From Phalacrocorax aristotelis (lineage: Eukaryota; Chordata; Aves; Suliformes; Phalacrocoracidae), in contig NC_134282.1 of NCBI RefSeq assembly GCF_949628215.1, positions 10,724,223-10,788,222 of the forward strand: a DNA stretch of 64,000 nucleotides, given 5' to 3'. Position numbers and translations under genes: made by a program. Positions within the stretch are counted from its first letter, which is position 1, and each line of letters opens with the position of its first letter. Below are positions 1 to 14,047 of this stretch, piece after piece. The notes beneath the pieces were generated by a model, which searched no databases, had not been told where the DNA came from, and saw nothing but the letters and a program-made list of their open reading frames with translations.

Positions 1-583
1 TTCTGGCTGCCTACCACCAGTTGTTTCAAGGATATCAATAGGGGCCACCCGGAGTACTTTGCAGCAGCTGTAAACGTGGACCAGCTACACTAGCTTGCTC
101 TGAAGTGCCAGTGAGTGCTTTGAGAGTGCTCTAAGAATAGGCAAATGTCTTCCGTTTAAGAGAGGGGAGTTGTAAAAGTTCTTCATACTAAAATCCTAGC
201 AAAGCATGTGTTCATTGATGTCTGGTTTTGGTATAAAATGAAAATATTGCTGTAGATTTCCATTAATCTTTCCTATCCTTCCCTCCCCTGTCAGAAATCA
301 GTAGACCACAACTGAATATGAAATAGACTGAAACTAACCCAGCCATCTCACAGTTTAAGCTTTTCTGGCTTCGGGGTACTGCTCAAAGGAGTGGCCTGGC
401 CCTGCCCTCAGATTCCCAAACTTTTTTCTCTGTTTTGTTTTGACTAGCCGTCATGGGGCTGCAGGGTCAGTCAGATCAATCTGTTAATCTAGCTGAAATA
501 ATCAACGTTTCTTTCCATAGGTTCAACAGGCTGACCAAGGTGTTCATTCATTTCACCTTGTCCCACCCTGTAGCTATTGGGAC

Positions 584-1190
584 TGTGCTGGTTTTGGCTG
601 GGATAGAGTTCATTTTCTTCATTGCAGCTGGTATGGGGCTCTGTTTTGGATTTGTGCTGGAAACAGTGTTGATAACACCGGGATGTTTTAGTTCCTGCCG
701 AGCAGGGCTTACACAGAGTCAAGGCCTTTTCTGCCTCTCGCCCCACCCCACCAGTGAGGGGCTGGGGGTGCACAAGAAGCTGGGAGGGGACACAGCCAGG
801 ACAGCTGACCCCAACTGGCCCAAGGGATGTCCCACACCATATGTCGTCATGCCCAGCATATAGAGCTGGGGGAAGAAGGAGGAAGGGGGGGATATTCGGA
901 GTGATGGCATTTGTCTTCCCCAAGTCACCGTTACGTGTGATGGAGCCCTGCTCCATCTCCATTTCCTGGAGATGGCTGAATAGCTGCCTGCCTGCCAATG
1001 GGAAGCAGTGAATGGATTTCTTGCTTTGCTTTGCTTGTGTGCACATGGTTTTTGCTTTACCTATTGAACTGTCTTTCTCTCAACCCACGAGGTTTTTCAC
1101 TTCTACCCTTCTGATTCTCTCCCCCATCCCAACGGGGGGGAATGAGTGAGTGTCTCTGTGGGGCTTAGTTGCCAGCTGGGGTTAAACCAC
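584..1190 (+). mobile_element. Avian endogenous retrovirus LTR (solo, degraded), ERVL-like
   Basis: The sequence starts TGTGCTGGTTTTGGCTGG, like the LTRs at 4915 and 28952. It ends in GGTTAAACCAC, matching the terminal motif of the intact copy although the last bases are lost. In between it shares the same order of landmarks: GTGTTGATAACA, a TATA-like CATATAG near 858, the pyrimidine-rich CTCAACCCACGAG block and CTGATTCTCTCCCCCATCCC near the end. Sense is taken from the TATA-like site and the downstream ATTAAA-type poly(A) position of the relatives. No internal retroviral genes flank it and no target duplication is visible, so it is an old solo LTR. Class assignment (ERVL) rests on the 5-bp duplication of its relative. 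Confidence 0.8.
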
Positions 1191-4100
1191 TTAAAGCACA
1201 GCAGACTGACACAGAGGAAATGGTGACAATGTGCTGTACCATGCTGGGTAGGGCACCCTTTCAGCAGTGCTGTGGCCATGAAACCACAGAGACACTCTGT
1301 TAGCCAAGTATAAGTGCTACCTGCTTGTGGTTTTTTAATGCAATCTACTGGGATTGAATTGTGACCTTAAACTGCCTCATGTATTGACTGTGATTTAGAA
1401 CAACAGAAAAGTAGAACAGACTTTAAATATGGGTTTTGTTTCATTTGCAACAGCCCAAGTGTCCCATGGTCTGCAACAGAGGCTTGGCAACATTGAGAAG
1501 CATCAATATGTTAGTCAATGTGCTAAACAGCAGGGAATACAACTGTTGGATTTCCCTGCTTCAGAGTATTGTCCCATGAAAGGAGAATCTTACCTGTTTG
1601 TCAAGTTTACCAGCACTCGGTACCATATGCCTGCAGCGCGGCCCCTGACATAGGCCAGTGCCAGACAAATACCCTGCGTCTGTACTTATCCAACCATGCA
1701 TATGCCAGTAGTCTAACTCATCTTGTCTAGGTTCTTGTGTAGTATCATCACTATGTTTTTTTTTTTTACAAGAACTCATTATTTCTCACATATCTTCTTA
1801 GGGAAGATGGGACCCATCTAAAAACAAAAGTACATTCCAATTGTGTGTATGAGAAAGAAGGTAGTAGTGTTCTTCTTTGAGTACCTGGAAGAGAACCAGA
1901 CCTATGAACTTTATGTGATGTTGGAAAATGTCAGGCTAATGGAGAAATACTTGTTCTGCAGATAGCATTCATTTTTAATGTGGTTGTAACAGGTGATAAA
2001 GCTACAAGAGGACGTAATGAATATTGTCTGTGAGGAATACCATTTTTACCCTTTATTTGCTAAAAATATTTTTGTGAATTATTGTGTCTCCACAAGATAG
2101 CCTAAACAAAGGCTCTATTCCATCTTCTGTTCATCTGTTTTATTGCTTACTGTATGAAAATGGATTTTTAAATCTCCCTTTATCTGCATGAAAGGGTGTA
2201 TGTGTTTGAGAGAAAGAACCCCCCGGCTTACACTGTCGCCCCCCCTGTGACTTCTAAATATGCTGGGCACTCACAGTGATAGCTGAAGTCACTGGGTGCT
2301 GTGTTTGAACACAAAAGTGATACCTATTTTGAAAGGTCAGAGCCTAGGTGGTTCAAAGTGCTCCCTGAAATTACTGGATACTTCTAAACATATTGTACTG
2401 CTGATCTGTAAAATGAGGACAGCCTTGTGCTACTGAAGGGAAGTATCTGAAGATGCACTGTGATGATGTACTCAGTATCTTTTAAGGACAGTTTATGACA
2501 TCTGTCACTAGAGCGGAGTTTGAGAATTTTGTGATAAATATGGGATGAAGCTGCATGCTAGATAAAATACTTGATTGCCTGTCAGTAACTGACATGAATA
2601 GTCAAATGCACTTAGCAAGTAAAGCAGGCACTCTCTGGAAAAATTGTGTGTGATTATATATTAACAGTGGTATCACAATGCACAACCATGAGAGGACCAA
2701 AAGAAGCCAACACTGAGTATGTTATTTTGGTTCATTGTATTAAAGTTTTCACATTCATTTTTTTGTATGTGTAATGTAAGCATAAGCTAAAAGAAAAGAC
2801 TAAGACAACTGCAAACCTAATGAAATTGATGCTTTGTTTGCACAGTGTGGCATGTAAACTCTCTATGCCAACGAAGATTTTTTTTCCAAACATGTTCTGT
2901 GTGGGCTCATGCCAGAGTGGAGCTCGTTGTCTGTAATAAGATGTGATTCAGATCGTAATTTAACTCAGTCCCATTTCCACTTAAGTTTGCATTTAACAGA
3001 GCTGTGAACAAGTGACAAGCCATAAAAATGGGGCTATCCTACTGAAATTGTTGCATGATCTTCAAGCTTTACGTTTTTAAGAGAAGTGACTGTCTTACGT
3101 GTTTGGAAGGTAGCTCCCATGTGGAGTCTGCTGCAGTCTACTTAATGAGTTATAGTTAGCAAATGCACAGGTGGGTGCATGATGTTAGGACACAGTGCTG
3201 TAGTTTCTGTAAGGCGTTTTCATGATATGGTGAGATGCAGAACATAGTTCTTGACATTTTCCAGTCTGTGGTGAGGGAAGGGGGAAAGAAGGGTGGCAAA
3301 GGAAGAGGAATCCAACTGCACGCTACAGACAGATCAGTGTATTCTCATACAGTTACTGAACAACAGCCTGCCCTTTTTTGTGCATATAATGGCCATGGAG
3401 AAGACAGAATATTTGCAAAGAAACATAAAATACATGTATATATAAATTACAATATATCGAATACTAAAGGTTAATATCTTGAAACTGAAGTGACTTGAAG
3501 TTGAGAATTAATTAACCATTAGTATTTTGTTAATAATTAAGAAGGGTGCTTAATAGAGGATTCTTATAGAGAAGCATTTACAAACTCTCTTTCAATATCC
3601 AAGGGAGCACATAGCATATGTAAAATTTTCCTACCAGAGACAGTCTAAAATTATCTCACTTTTTTAAATGAACAATAAATTCTTCCCCTTTTAAGGATTA
3701 GAAAGGTGACAGCAATAACTGAAGTGCATCCCCAGGTGTGCAGAACCAGCAGGTGTTGGTATAAGGTGACCTCTGTAGGATGTTGGGCAGGGACAGTGCT
3801 GGTCTGGTGAGGAAGAATTTTGCTGGTTTGTTGTGGCACCCCCTAGCCTGTCCTCCCACTGGTTCCAACAGCGGCCATAAGCTGCTGTGAAATATTGCTT
3901 AATTATAGAATTTCCTTGAAGAGGAAGGATTTCCTCTTCATCTCCTTCAGGGATTCCTTGCCCCACCCTTGATCAAACTAACCACCTTAAGGTAAGGCAT
4001 TCATGGTGGTATTACAGCAGCACTGCTGCTGCTGTGAGCCTTAAGGAGCTGTTGGTGTTCCCCTAGTGAACAGTGGCTTTGGAGGTTTCTAAACACACTA

Positions 4101-5094
4101 ATAAATGTAACTGCTGTTGGTAAGCATTTAAAAATACATATTTGTGCACTAATTTTTTACCCAAAACAGTATTTTTATTTTTGTGGACACAGTGGGTCTC
4201 ATCCTTCTCCTCCTGAAGTTTCCTAGGAACGGCCACTAGGCCTGGAAGTAATTTTGAAGTTTGTGAGGGAAATGAGATCAAAGGTTTTTGTAAGAAAAAA
4301 AGGATATTTTTATATGAATGGTAATTTTTTTCATCCTAATTGTTACACAGGGCTAAGTACTCAGGGGCATTTTTCTCCATTTACCTTACAGGGGTAAAAT
4401 CATACTTAGGAGGGCCACTTCATGTGATTTTTGGAGAGTGAATTGGAATCTTGTGACTAACTTTTTTTTAAATTAAATTAAGACTGTACTTAGTAGATTT
4501 CATTTATTTAGATTCTAATGATGGTTTTTAAATTCTCTGTTTAATGACAAAGAATATTAATTCTGTGGTCTTTCCTTTCATGTTTATTCACTTGCATGAT
4601 GTCAGTGATCCAGTGTAATGAAGGACCTTCCATTAGTTTCTGTGGGAATTGGGTCCATGCATGTAGGGTAATTGTTTCTAAAGCTAAATATAATTTCCAT
4701 TCAATTCATATATTAAGTTTTGCACGCCTGTGACTGCAAAACATAAAGGTTACTTAAAAAAGAATGATAGAGCTAAGATTTTTAAGAGGTTGATGATACT
4801 AGACTTTTACAGATGAACAAGACACTGTGAGGTTAGTGAAGCAGTTCACAAGAAATACTTCACACTCCAGTAGAGTTCATTTAGCCTTTGAAAAATCTCA
4901 AAGTACTATGTGGTTGTGCTGGTTTTGGCTGAGAAGGGGTTAATTCTCCTCACTGTGGGGGTCGGCTACCTTTCCAGCTTCCCGCGCTCTGCCGCGTGGC
5001 GGGGGGGGCTGGGAGGGGCAGGGCCATGGTGGGGGCGGCTGACCCCGACTGGCCAATGGCAGGTTCCTTCCATACCATGTGACACCATGACCAG

Positions 5095-5100
5095 TATATT
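5095..5100 (+). promoter_or_regulatory. TATA-like box of the solo LTR
   Basis: TATATT lies 38 bp downstream of a CCAAT box (5053-5057) inside the intact LTR, the normal U3 promoter order. It points in the same direction as WWTR1. Whether it is active cannot be told from sequence. Confidence 0.45.
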
Positions 5101-5255
5101 GAGGGGGGGCAGTGGCAGCGCGGGGGCGGCTGCGGCGCGTGCGGTTTGTTTCGGCGGTTCGTTCCCCCTCTCCCCTCCCTTCCCCCCTCCCCCGGGGCTT
5201 TGCGCCTCTCGTTGTTCTCCTTTACATTGCATTTCTACTGTTGTTTCTTTTAATT

Positions 5256-5261
5256 ATTAAA
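5256..5261 (+). terminator. LTR poly(A) signal ATTAAA
   Basis: ATTAAA sits in the 3' third of the intact LTR, at the position homologous to ATTAAA at 29380-29385 in the third LTR. It is in sense with WWTR1 transcription, so it could in principle end a fraction of transcripts within the intron. Confidence 0.5.
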
Positions 5262-6266
5262 CTGTTCTTATCCCAACCCACGAGCGTTACCCTTCTGATT
5301 CTCTCCCCCATCTACCGGTGGGGGAGTGAGCGAGCGACTGTGTGAGGCTGAGCTGCCGCTAAACCACGACAGTGGTTTAACTGGAAGAATGGGTAGATTG
5401 GCTTTTCCAAATGTTGATTCCATCTACATTATAATGAAAAATCAGTGAGTTAATTTCGGTACCTTTACACTTTCTTTTTTAATGCTATATAACTCCACCT
5501 GGCAAAGAATAACTGTGACATGAAAAAATGGCAAAGCTTAAAATAAATTTCACTTGAAGTGAACTGCAGGTGGAAAAATAGCTTTTACAGTATCTTTAGC
5601 AATGTCATATTTAGGAAAAAGGCTATAAAATTTTTACAGTATGAAGCCTGGAAGAAGCATTTTTTAAAATATTCAACATCTGGTAAAACCCAGGGAGTAG
5701 AAAGAAAATTTCTTGTAAATAGCTTTTGTATCAAAACTGTTTGGAGCTAGAAACATGATGTCTCTAACAGTCAGTGAAAACCAAACCACACTCTTCCATA
5801 CTTGTTATCTGTGAATAACCTGAATCAACTCTTTCCCAGCTCACTCAAATATAGCAAAGATTGTGAAGACCCAGCCAGAGTTTATAGTCCAAGAAAAACG
5901 ATATTCATTCTGATCAGGGAGAATACAAGATATACGTTGCTTTTTTTTAACCTTTCTGATGTAAGTTAGCAAGAAACTGAGATTTTAGTTTGTTTATTTC
6001 TGCTTCTTAGTAAGGGGATTTAATTCCTCTCCAATCTACAGCACATCTGTTTGGCTGTTTCCCTTGTAGTAGATAGGATCTTTAAAACAATCGGCACTAA
6101 ATGCAATCTAAAGCTGATTTTGTGCAGTTGTGAAGTCAAACCCAGTGAAAGGGACTTGAGTGTGAAATAAGTTTAAAAGTAGAGCAAAGGAGAAAATATT
6201 TAGGAATTTTGAGGGTGCTCACAAGGCAAAACCATATAGGATGTTCCTTTCTGTGGAAAGAGTTGC

Positions 6267-6284
6267 AAAAAAAAAACCCCCCCC
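6267..6284. repeat. Homopolymer junction A10-C8
   Basis: A run of ten A is followed directly by eight C. This is simple low-complexity intronic sequence and a likely place for length errors in reads. Confidence 0.9.
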
Positions 6285-9200
6285 GAAACCTAGCACCTTG
6301 TCTGCTAGAGAGAAGTTGTTTGAAGAGAGAGATAGGTCAAGCCAAAGCTAGGTAAGCAAAGGGCATGGGGAGGGGAATTAAATGATGAAGTACTGTGAAA
6401 TTGGCTGGGTCAAGTGCACTAATAGTTCTAAAATGAGAAGTCATTTTGAACTGAACCTGGAATAACAGAAAACCAGTGAAATGTTTGCAGATGGGACTGA
6501 TGTGGTAAGAGACACTGTTGTATAAAAGGTACTGGGAAAGATGAAAGCAAGCTACTCTATTTGAATACCCTTCTGTAGGAGAGGAAATGAGGGACTGTCT
6601 CAGCGGTGGTTTACTGTCTGCCCTCGGGCAGCTGTCAAGTTTTTTTAGAGATGCATGAATGTACCAGGGCTGATATGTACAGTGAACAACTGACATTTAT
6701 TGTTTGGTGCAACTGAAGATAATGCTAGTAGGTACCACCATAATGAATGAGTATGCTAACACACATTTCTCAGCGTATGCAGGATGAAGTCTTGATTTGC
6801 TCTTGAAACTCACTATTTGGTTGTTTTTTTTAAAGTATGAATGTACTGTATAAATCTTTTCCCAGACCAGTGGTTGTTGAATATTTGAATTAGACTGAAG
6901 TTTTAAATAAATTTAATTTAGAAAATAATAGGAAAGAGTTACATTACAAACACACTTCTATTTAGCCATTGCCTGTTGTGTTGTGAGGTTAGTCCTCTAA
7001 GTTCCTTTTGGGCAGGGAGTGAGTGACTAAAAATGTAAGAGGTGCAGTATCCTGAACAGCCCCCAGCTTGTCTTGTAAAGGAAGAGACAACAGTAGTAAT
7101 ACAGGTTCCTTTCATCTCTGCCATAAGTCACCTTATTAAAGAAAGTTGCTGAAAAGTAGGTGAGAGGACTTTGCATCTTTAAAGGTAAGCAAATGCAACT
7201 GCTTGAGCCTGCAGTTACCTCCTTATTCAGGGTTGTTTTTAACCCATATAATTTTGTGAATCTGGATTATAGTGCAGCCCCACAAAACTGTGGTGTAACT
7301 GAAGGAGGGGGGCAGCAAACTGCATTTGGACTCCAGGGATGAATGTCCTGGGACAGTGTGCTCTGGTGTTAGACTAGCTGTTGGGGGGGAGTTGCATGCA
7401 GGTCTCTGCTGAAGGCCTTATCTCTGGAAAGTGTGACATTTTATCTAGCCCAAGGTAACAGTCCATGAGGAAATGTGTGAAGATTTCGTGCCTTGACCAA
7501 TCACTCCAACTTTTGTACCAACCCTTAAGCTGTGCTAAATTGATCCAATATATTAATAATTATTTTGATGAGGTCTGTTTTTAGTCTGGATCACTTTGCT
7601 GGTTTTAGTTGATGTCTGTAGCCTAAACCAGTTATGCCAACTGAACTGAGGAGGAAGCAGAAGACGGGAATGAGCAAAGTGCAGAACTGACCGTGGCATT
7701 GTGTCTGGCCTTATGAAGTGTACTGCAGAACAGGTGATAACTTTAAACTCCACTGAATTGTTTGTTTTAAAGGGCTGAATGCTTAGCATCCTTGTGAGTT
7801 CAACCCCTACACAGATGAAGGCATGAACGAAAATGAATGTGAATTTTTATTATTTCTGCTAGTTGTCTTCAGGCTGTGCTGGGGCCATGCTGAACTGGTG
7901 GTCATGGTGAAGGCGGGCTGCTTGTGTGGCTTGTTGTGGGTCATGGTCTCTCAAGAATCCAGGGGCAGCTGACTTGTGATACTAATGGTTGCTTTCATCA
8001 GGATTAGAGGGGGCCAAAATTTCTAGCTCCTACTCAGGGGAGAAAACCTATCTTGCCTTGTGAGAGGGAGCCCTCCTTGAGAGCATGGTCAGGGCCACTG
8101 GCAGGGCAGGAGGGGAGAAGCAATTCCTGTAGGTACTGGGAGCATCTCTGATTTGTGTTAATAGATTGTTTCATACCAGCATGTTTTAAAGTGAGTTTCT
8201 AAGGCACTGAAGGCTGATACACCATTTCTCTTCTGCTTCTAGATCCTTCATGATAATGGTTACTGAAATACTGTGTGGCTTGGCTCTGGCTGTAGTTTTA
8301 CCAGAAATTGCACTGCAGTAGTGTGAGCAAGCTCACACAATAGACTGGGAAGTTGTGCCCCCAAGGTAATTTTCTTAAATTTAAAAAACTTTCCATTGTA
8401 TAAAAGTATATCTGCCACATCATGCATTGTCAGAGCACTGTGAATGGACTCTTACTTGAGACAAACTTCCTTTTTTGTCCCTTTTTTGTTTACAAGGAAC
8501 AGAGGGACAGAGAGAAAAAGTTAGGCAATGATTTGGCTCTGCTTGCAGAGATGTAAACAGATTTCCCAATGTTTAGCCATGGTGGTGTAGCCGGAAGCAG
8601 ATGACTGGACGTGCTCCAGCCCAGTGTGAGCTGTTGCCCTGTTTGGAGCAGTTAATGAGTCAGAACATGAGGGCTGTTCTGATGAGTCATCAGCTTCCCA
8701 CTTGCCCTGAAGCAGCTTTACTTTGATGTGGCTCAGTTGCAAAATCCACTCTGTCAGTCCGTGTGACAGAGCCCTGATAAAGGACCATGTACAAGTACTA
8801 CAGTGTTAGCCAAAAGTTTGTGTTATTTCAGTTGAGATCGCACTTACGGTATAATATATTTCAAATTAGTTCTTTCTCCTCAGTTCCCCTTAGACCTTTT
8901 TAGATGAATAGTTCTGAATTTCCCAGTACTAGTAAAAAAAAAAATTAGAATAGTTCTGAAAATAGAACCCACTGAGATACATTTGTTGTTGGTGTTAGTG
9001 TTATTACAAGCAGAAGGAGAATTAGTATCCTTCGTGCTGCTGCTTGCTCTTTTAAACTAACTGAGCTGTCTTGGCAAGGCTGCAGTGGAAGTCAGGGATT
9101 AGAGCCTAGCAGTTAAAAAATGCAGTACACAGCAGTAGCACAAATTCTGAAGAACATCAACATTTCAAAGTGGGAAGCAGACACCCAAACAGGAAGTGTT

Positions 9201-10293
9201 CGACAAAAACCTAAGGTACCACAGGTGGAACAGAATCAAAAATTCCTAGTAAAGTACTGAGTTGTTTAGATCCGAGCTTTGCTTTGATTTTTTTCTGATG
9301 GTTGGCCACCATTAGGTACAATTTACCACTTACGGAGCTTGTGTATTGTAGGACCTCATGGGTGTGAATGCTGTGATTTGGGCAGCTTAGGGGCAGTGTT
9401 GATAATAGCACGTCCTGTGTTGTACTTGACAGATACTTGGTGTATCTCAAATGAGTTGTAAATATTTAGGTTCTCCTGATTTCAGGGGGAACAGTATTAG
9501 CCCCCAGATAAGTATTCCTGAAAATCTTATTTTCAGCAATTCTTGTTTGTTTATGAAGACATCCCATTAGTCTCTTCTGTGATGCAGAAATAGAAGTTAA
9601 AATTAATGTCTCTTCCTACCCTGATTACTTACGAATGAAGTCCTTGTTGAGAAATTATTTGCTCTGATAGTAGGATTGATAATAGTAAGAAATGCAGTTT
9701 GCTTCTGAAAAACTTGAAAGTGAGAATTTGAGTGTGTATTTGGGGGCTACTTTGTCATGTGTTTGAATATTCCTCAAATAAGGATCTTATAAAAACAAGT
9801 CTTAAGTTTGTTACATGTCTACATAGCAGTTCTCTCTACTTTGTAGTGAAGCTTCAATATTATAGATTAGGCAAGATACCTTTAAAGTTTGGGACTCCTT
9901 CTCTTTGGATTCATACATACGTAATGGAGACACATATCTTCAAAATTCATAGCAAAGAACTGTTTCACTAATTCTTTCCCAAACTCAGTCTGTCTCTTTG
10001 GACAATATGTGTAGGTGATGAACAGGAAATGGCATGCAATGGAAGAGGTAATGATAGATATATAACAATAGTAGACTATAATAAAAAAGCTAATAATTAG
10101 AGATTACAGCACTCATAAACAGTCTTTTTGAGAATTGTTCTGACATTGAGTTTCAGCTTCATCTCTGGTTGAACAATCAGTATAGTAATACTTGTTAAAG
10201 AAAGTTTATTTAAATGTGGTCAGCACTTTTTATTCATATAGATTTTTATCATGTTATTGTTCCACCTCCTATTTTCCTCTCCACTTGCCTTAA

Positions 10294-10304
10294 GGGGGGG
10301 GGGG
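10294..10304. repeat. G11 homopolymer
   Basis: Eleven G residues in a row in intronic sequence. Length is prone to sequencing error. Confidence 0.9.
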
Positions 10305-12036
10305 AATGAAAGTAAAAATGACAAGAGAGATTGAAAAATATTATTTATATAACTTTGGAGCTATTTTATGAAAAACTTCAGTAAATGAAAATGTGATTAT
10401 CATTTGCAGGAAATTATACAAAAATTAAAAGCATAAACTAGCAAGTATAGAAAAATTCTTTTTTCTTAAGGGAAGTGAAAACTTGAAATTTATAGAAGCA
10501 GTATATAGCTCTTAGGACTGAATGAAAGAAAAATGGTTTTGTGGTATTTATTAAGTATTAATTTAGACAGATGTAATTTAACAGGTTGTCTTTATGTATA
10601 GATGCTGCTACATCAGAGTTAGGTGTATAAAGTGATTTATAACAATATAATTCCATTGATAAAGTTGGTAAAACTAGCATACAAGTCAGTGCCTCAGAGG
10701 ACACTTAGACCAGGGTTTAATGCAGTAATACCTAGTTGTCTCAGTGACCCTGGAACGTAAGTGCTTAATCTTTGTCCAGTGCCAGTATAAAGCTCAGGTG
10801 TTGGGAGGAGTAAAAATTTTAGTGTCTTCCAAGCAAGTCACCCATGTAGTACAGTGTAGCAATGAAGGCAAGATTTCTAGCCTGTGTTACTTGCCTTTGT
10901 CTGAAGCCTTGTTTTCTGTCTCGTTGTAGGCTATGTGATATATGCCAAGAAAAAAATCCTTCTGGGATTAGCAGTTCTGGAAATAATAAAACAAGGAACA
11001 GATGGATTGCTACAGTCCCAGATAAGGATATTTAGGGGTTCTCTCCATAGTGTTTTTCTTTCTTGCATACAAATACACATTTCAGAGCTGAATAAATGGT
11101 CTTCATTACAATGAAATTTCACACGTACGAGTGAAATGATATTTTTTTTTTCCAGGGTTGAAATAAACAGCAGTAAAAGGGTGTGGTTTTACAGTCAGAA
11201 ATGCTGCTCCTCTGCCACTATGGTTCTGAATTGCCTCTCCCTTCCTCATGCAACCATACAGCTGGTTGGATGAGAGTCCAGCAAAAACAAAATTGACAAA
11301 ACAAAAAAGAATAAGAAATTAGTATTAGCCATAAGGATTTGCTTAGCCTGATCTGGCAGACTGCACGACTGCAGGATCACTGCTGTTAGCCCAGGAAGGA
11401 TGGGGATGTGGGACTTTGGCTCTCGGTAGCAGCAGGGACTTGGGTTGTCCTCAGCCAGTCGTGAAATCACGGCTTCAGTTTGACTTACTCTAACATTGGA
11501 CTGTGTCATACTTTTTTGAAAAAATCCAGCCCTTTGAACGGTCCAGAGCTAAATGCTACTCTTACTGCTGCTCATTGTGACTAAATCTGATGTGGCTGCT
11601 CAACACAGTGTGCATTACTGAACATTTCTGACAGGGTTATGAATGGGAGCCACCTGACATTTGGTGATTGTAGACTGGTAACTGCCTTTGAATTGATTTT
11701 GATAATGAAGGTCCTGAATTTTAGGACAGCATTCTGCATTGTGGTGTTTGAAATCCACCTGTAATGTTCAAGTTTTAAGGAAAGACCTTTAAGGAAAATG
11801 AGGCTGTTCTGAATTGAACTTTGTTAGTTCTGATACTCAGGAGACTGTACGAATCTAAAAAGGCCTAATTTCTGTCACTGATACATTTTCTTTTATTATC
11901 CTGTATAAATAAAAAGATACTGGGCCAAAATCTGTTATCCCAGTATAAATCCAATACATTTCAAGTGGAATGAACTGTTACCTGCTTCTACAAAGTTTTA
12001 ACATAACCTGTTCCGATACCCAAGTAGAAATGAACT

Positions 12037-12061
12037 GGGGGGGGGAAGGGAAGGGAAGGGG
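12037..12061 (+). repeat. G-rich tract with G-quadruplex pattern
   Basis: A run of nine G is followed by three more G-runs (3, 3 and 4) separated each time by AA. Four runs of at least three G with two-base loops satisfy the usual G-quadruplex rule. It is on the sense strand of WWTR1, so the unspliced RNA carries it as well. Confidence 0.75.
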
Positions 12062-14047
12062 AAGCTTCTCTGGCCTGAAATCAAGCCCTTTATTGTAGAA
12101 TCTTAGTGCTGATTTTAGGGAATTGTTCGGTTTTCAATCCTACTATCTTAAGTAAGCATTGTCTAATGTTTAACAGCCTTTTCTTCATTAACAGGGTAAA
12201 ACCAAATTGGTTTAGTGGTCATAGTAATAAATTCTAGTAACAACCAGCCATTACTTGGTCTTGAATCATAATATCAATGCCATATTTAAGCGCTCTGTTT
12301 CAGACACTCAGTCTGCATGTTTTTTAATGAAGATGATATGTTTGTACACTGCCAGGGTGGCACCAAGAAGTGCAAGCAAGGCCACTCGTGGATCCTGGCT
12401 ATGGCTGCTGAGAAGTTATCATGTTTACACAGAAAATTCCTGTGGTTTGTTTTGTTTTGTTTTAAATGCAGTTGGATTCTTTAAGCTCTATGTTCCTTAT
12501 GGTTTTTTTGGATAAATTTTTCAGTTCTTCTGTAAATTAAGAAGCATTGCTAAATAGTTGTCATTGCCCTGCTTCTCACGTGTGTAATTAAAGTACAGAT
12601 TATTTTCTCCAGGAAAAGGATAAAAGATACTGAACAAAAGCAGTATTTGTTTTCAGCTACAGTTTTGTGACTGGTTGCTTTGCATAGCGATTTGCAGAAC
12701 GTTTTTATCTTTTCTTATGAGAACTTTTATGTGAGAAGAGGCTTTATGAATTTCTTAAAACTTAATATTTTTAATTTGCAACTCTTATTTCAAAGTAAAA
12801 AGGAGCAGATCCGCAAGGCAATAAATATACATCCTAGAAAGATATTAACTTAGAAAATACTTCCTTGTTTATTGATTCTAGATTATGTGTTTCTTCATGT
12901 TTTGTGCTGGCTTAGTGCTGACTGCCTCATTATGTCAATAACTAAGAAAAGACACATACTTCAGGGAAAGCAAATGGCAGTGTTCTTCCTCATAATCCTT
13001 TGTAGGCAGGACAATTTAAGTGGGTATATTAAAAAAAAAAAAAGGGGGTGGAAAATTGTCTCAGGTATGATGTGGTAAAAAGCTCCTTTGTAGAAAGAAC
13101 TACAGCTCATTTCATCCTAATTTGGTGATCAGAAACCAGGGTTTCAACAGGGAGTGTTATTCCAAATGTGCTTCTAAAAGAGTAACTATTGCTTGGCTCT
13201 GGCTTTTAAAGTATATTGAGGATAATACTAACGTAATACTGTTCTTAAGTTTTTTTCAAAGTCATTATTTGGACAAGAATTTGCTGAGCTGATGATAATG
13301 TTTACTGTCAGCACTATATAAACTGTATTGCTGAAGAATATTTTTAATTAATTCTGTTACCTAAACTCGATATAATTTAAAATTTTTAAGTTTCAATAAA
13401 GAAATTGCAATGACCCTGTATTAAAAGTGCAAGACAAAAAAAATCATAGCTATTGTAGTAGACTGCCAACTGCAACCAAGCAGTCCTGCTACCGTGCTCT
13501 TTCCTAAATATATGCAATACTGTGAATATGTGCAAAATTAAAAGGGTTTGACCCACTTCCCACTGGCATCTGTAGCAAAAATTCTGGTGAATTCAGTGTT
13601 CAAGGGTCAAGGCCTAAATGACAAATACCATATTTTGATCAATGTCTACTTTCAGTACTTGCTGACATATTTTGCAAAGAATAACATTATTTTTGCTTTT
13701 CTCTATGCTGCATTTTGCATAAAGTAATAACAGCATTGAGATATTTAGTTATAAAATACTTTGAGTTAAAAATTAATACCTTTCAATGCTTACATGGAAG
13801 TAAATGTCAAATGCAAAAAAGAAGGTAGCAAGGGAGAAACACTGCGATAACCAATGTATATTCCAGTGGTTGGCAAACTTCAGTTTGAAGTTTCCTGGTC
13901 ATCTGAGTTTCTTGGGCTGGTTTCTTAATTCCACTTCTCTCAGGAGTTAAAGGGCCTTTCTCTTGAACGCATCCCTGAACATGGTATTTCAGAACCTCTT
14001 GAAGATGCCTCTTCAGGACTGGAGCAGTGGAGCAATTTGCAAATTGT

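Larger units (their letters stand above)
4915..5371 (+). mobile_element. Intact solo LTR of an avian ERVL-like retrovirus
   Basis: A complete 457-bp LTR begins TGTGCTGG and ends CCACGACA, so it has canonical TG...CA ends. It is flanked by perfect 5-bp direct repeats GTGGT at 4910-4914 and 5372-5376. Visible promoter elements in + sense are CCAAT at 5053-5057 and TATATT at 5095-5100. A poly(A) hexamer ATTAAA is at 5256-5261. The middle (5100-5220) is rich in undecayed CpG and in pyrimidine runs, which suggests a fairly young copy. It is shorter than its relatives at 584 and 28952 and differs from them between the TATA and poly(A) sites, so it is probably another subfamily. No gag, pol or env sequence is present. 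A 5-bp duplication fits ERVL or gamma-type integrases. Confidence 0.92.

Noticed and set aside
489..1046. 185-codon - strand frame
   Set aside because: Lies mostly inside the LTR at 584-1190, antisense to it; composition follows the LTR and not a protein family.
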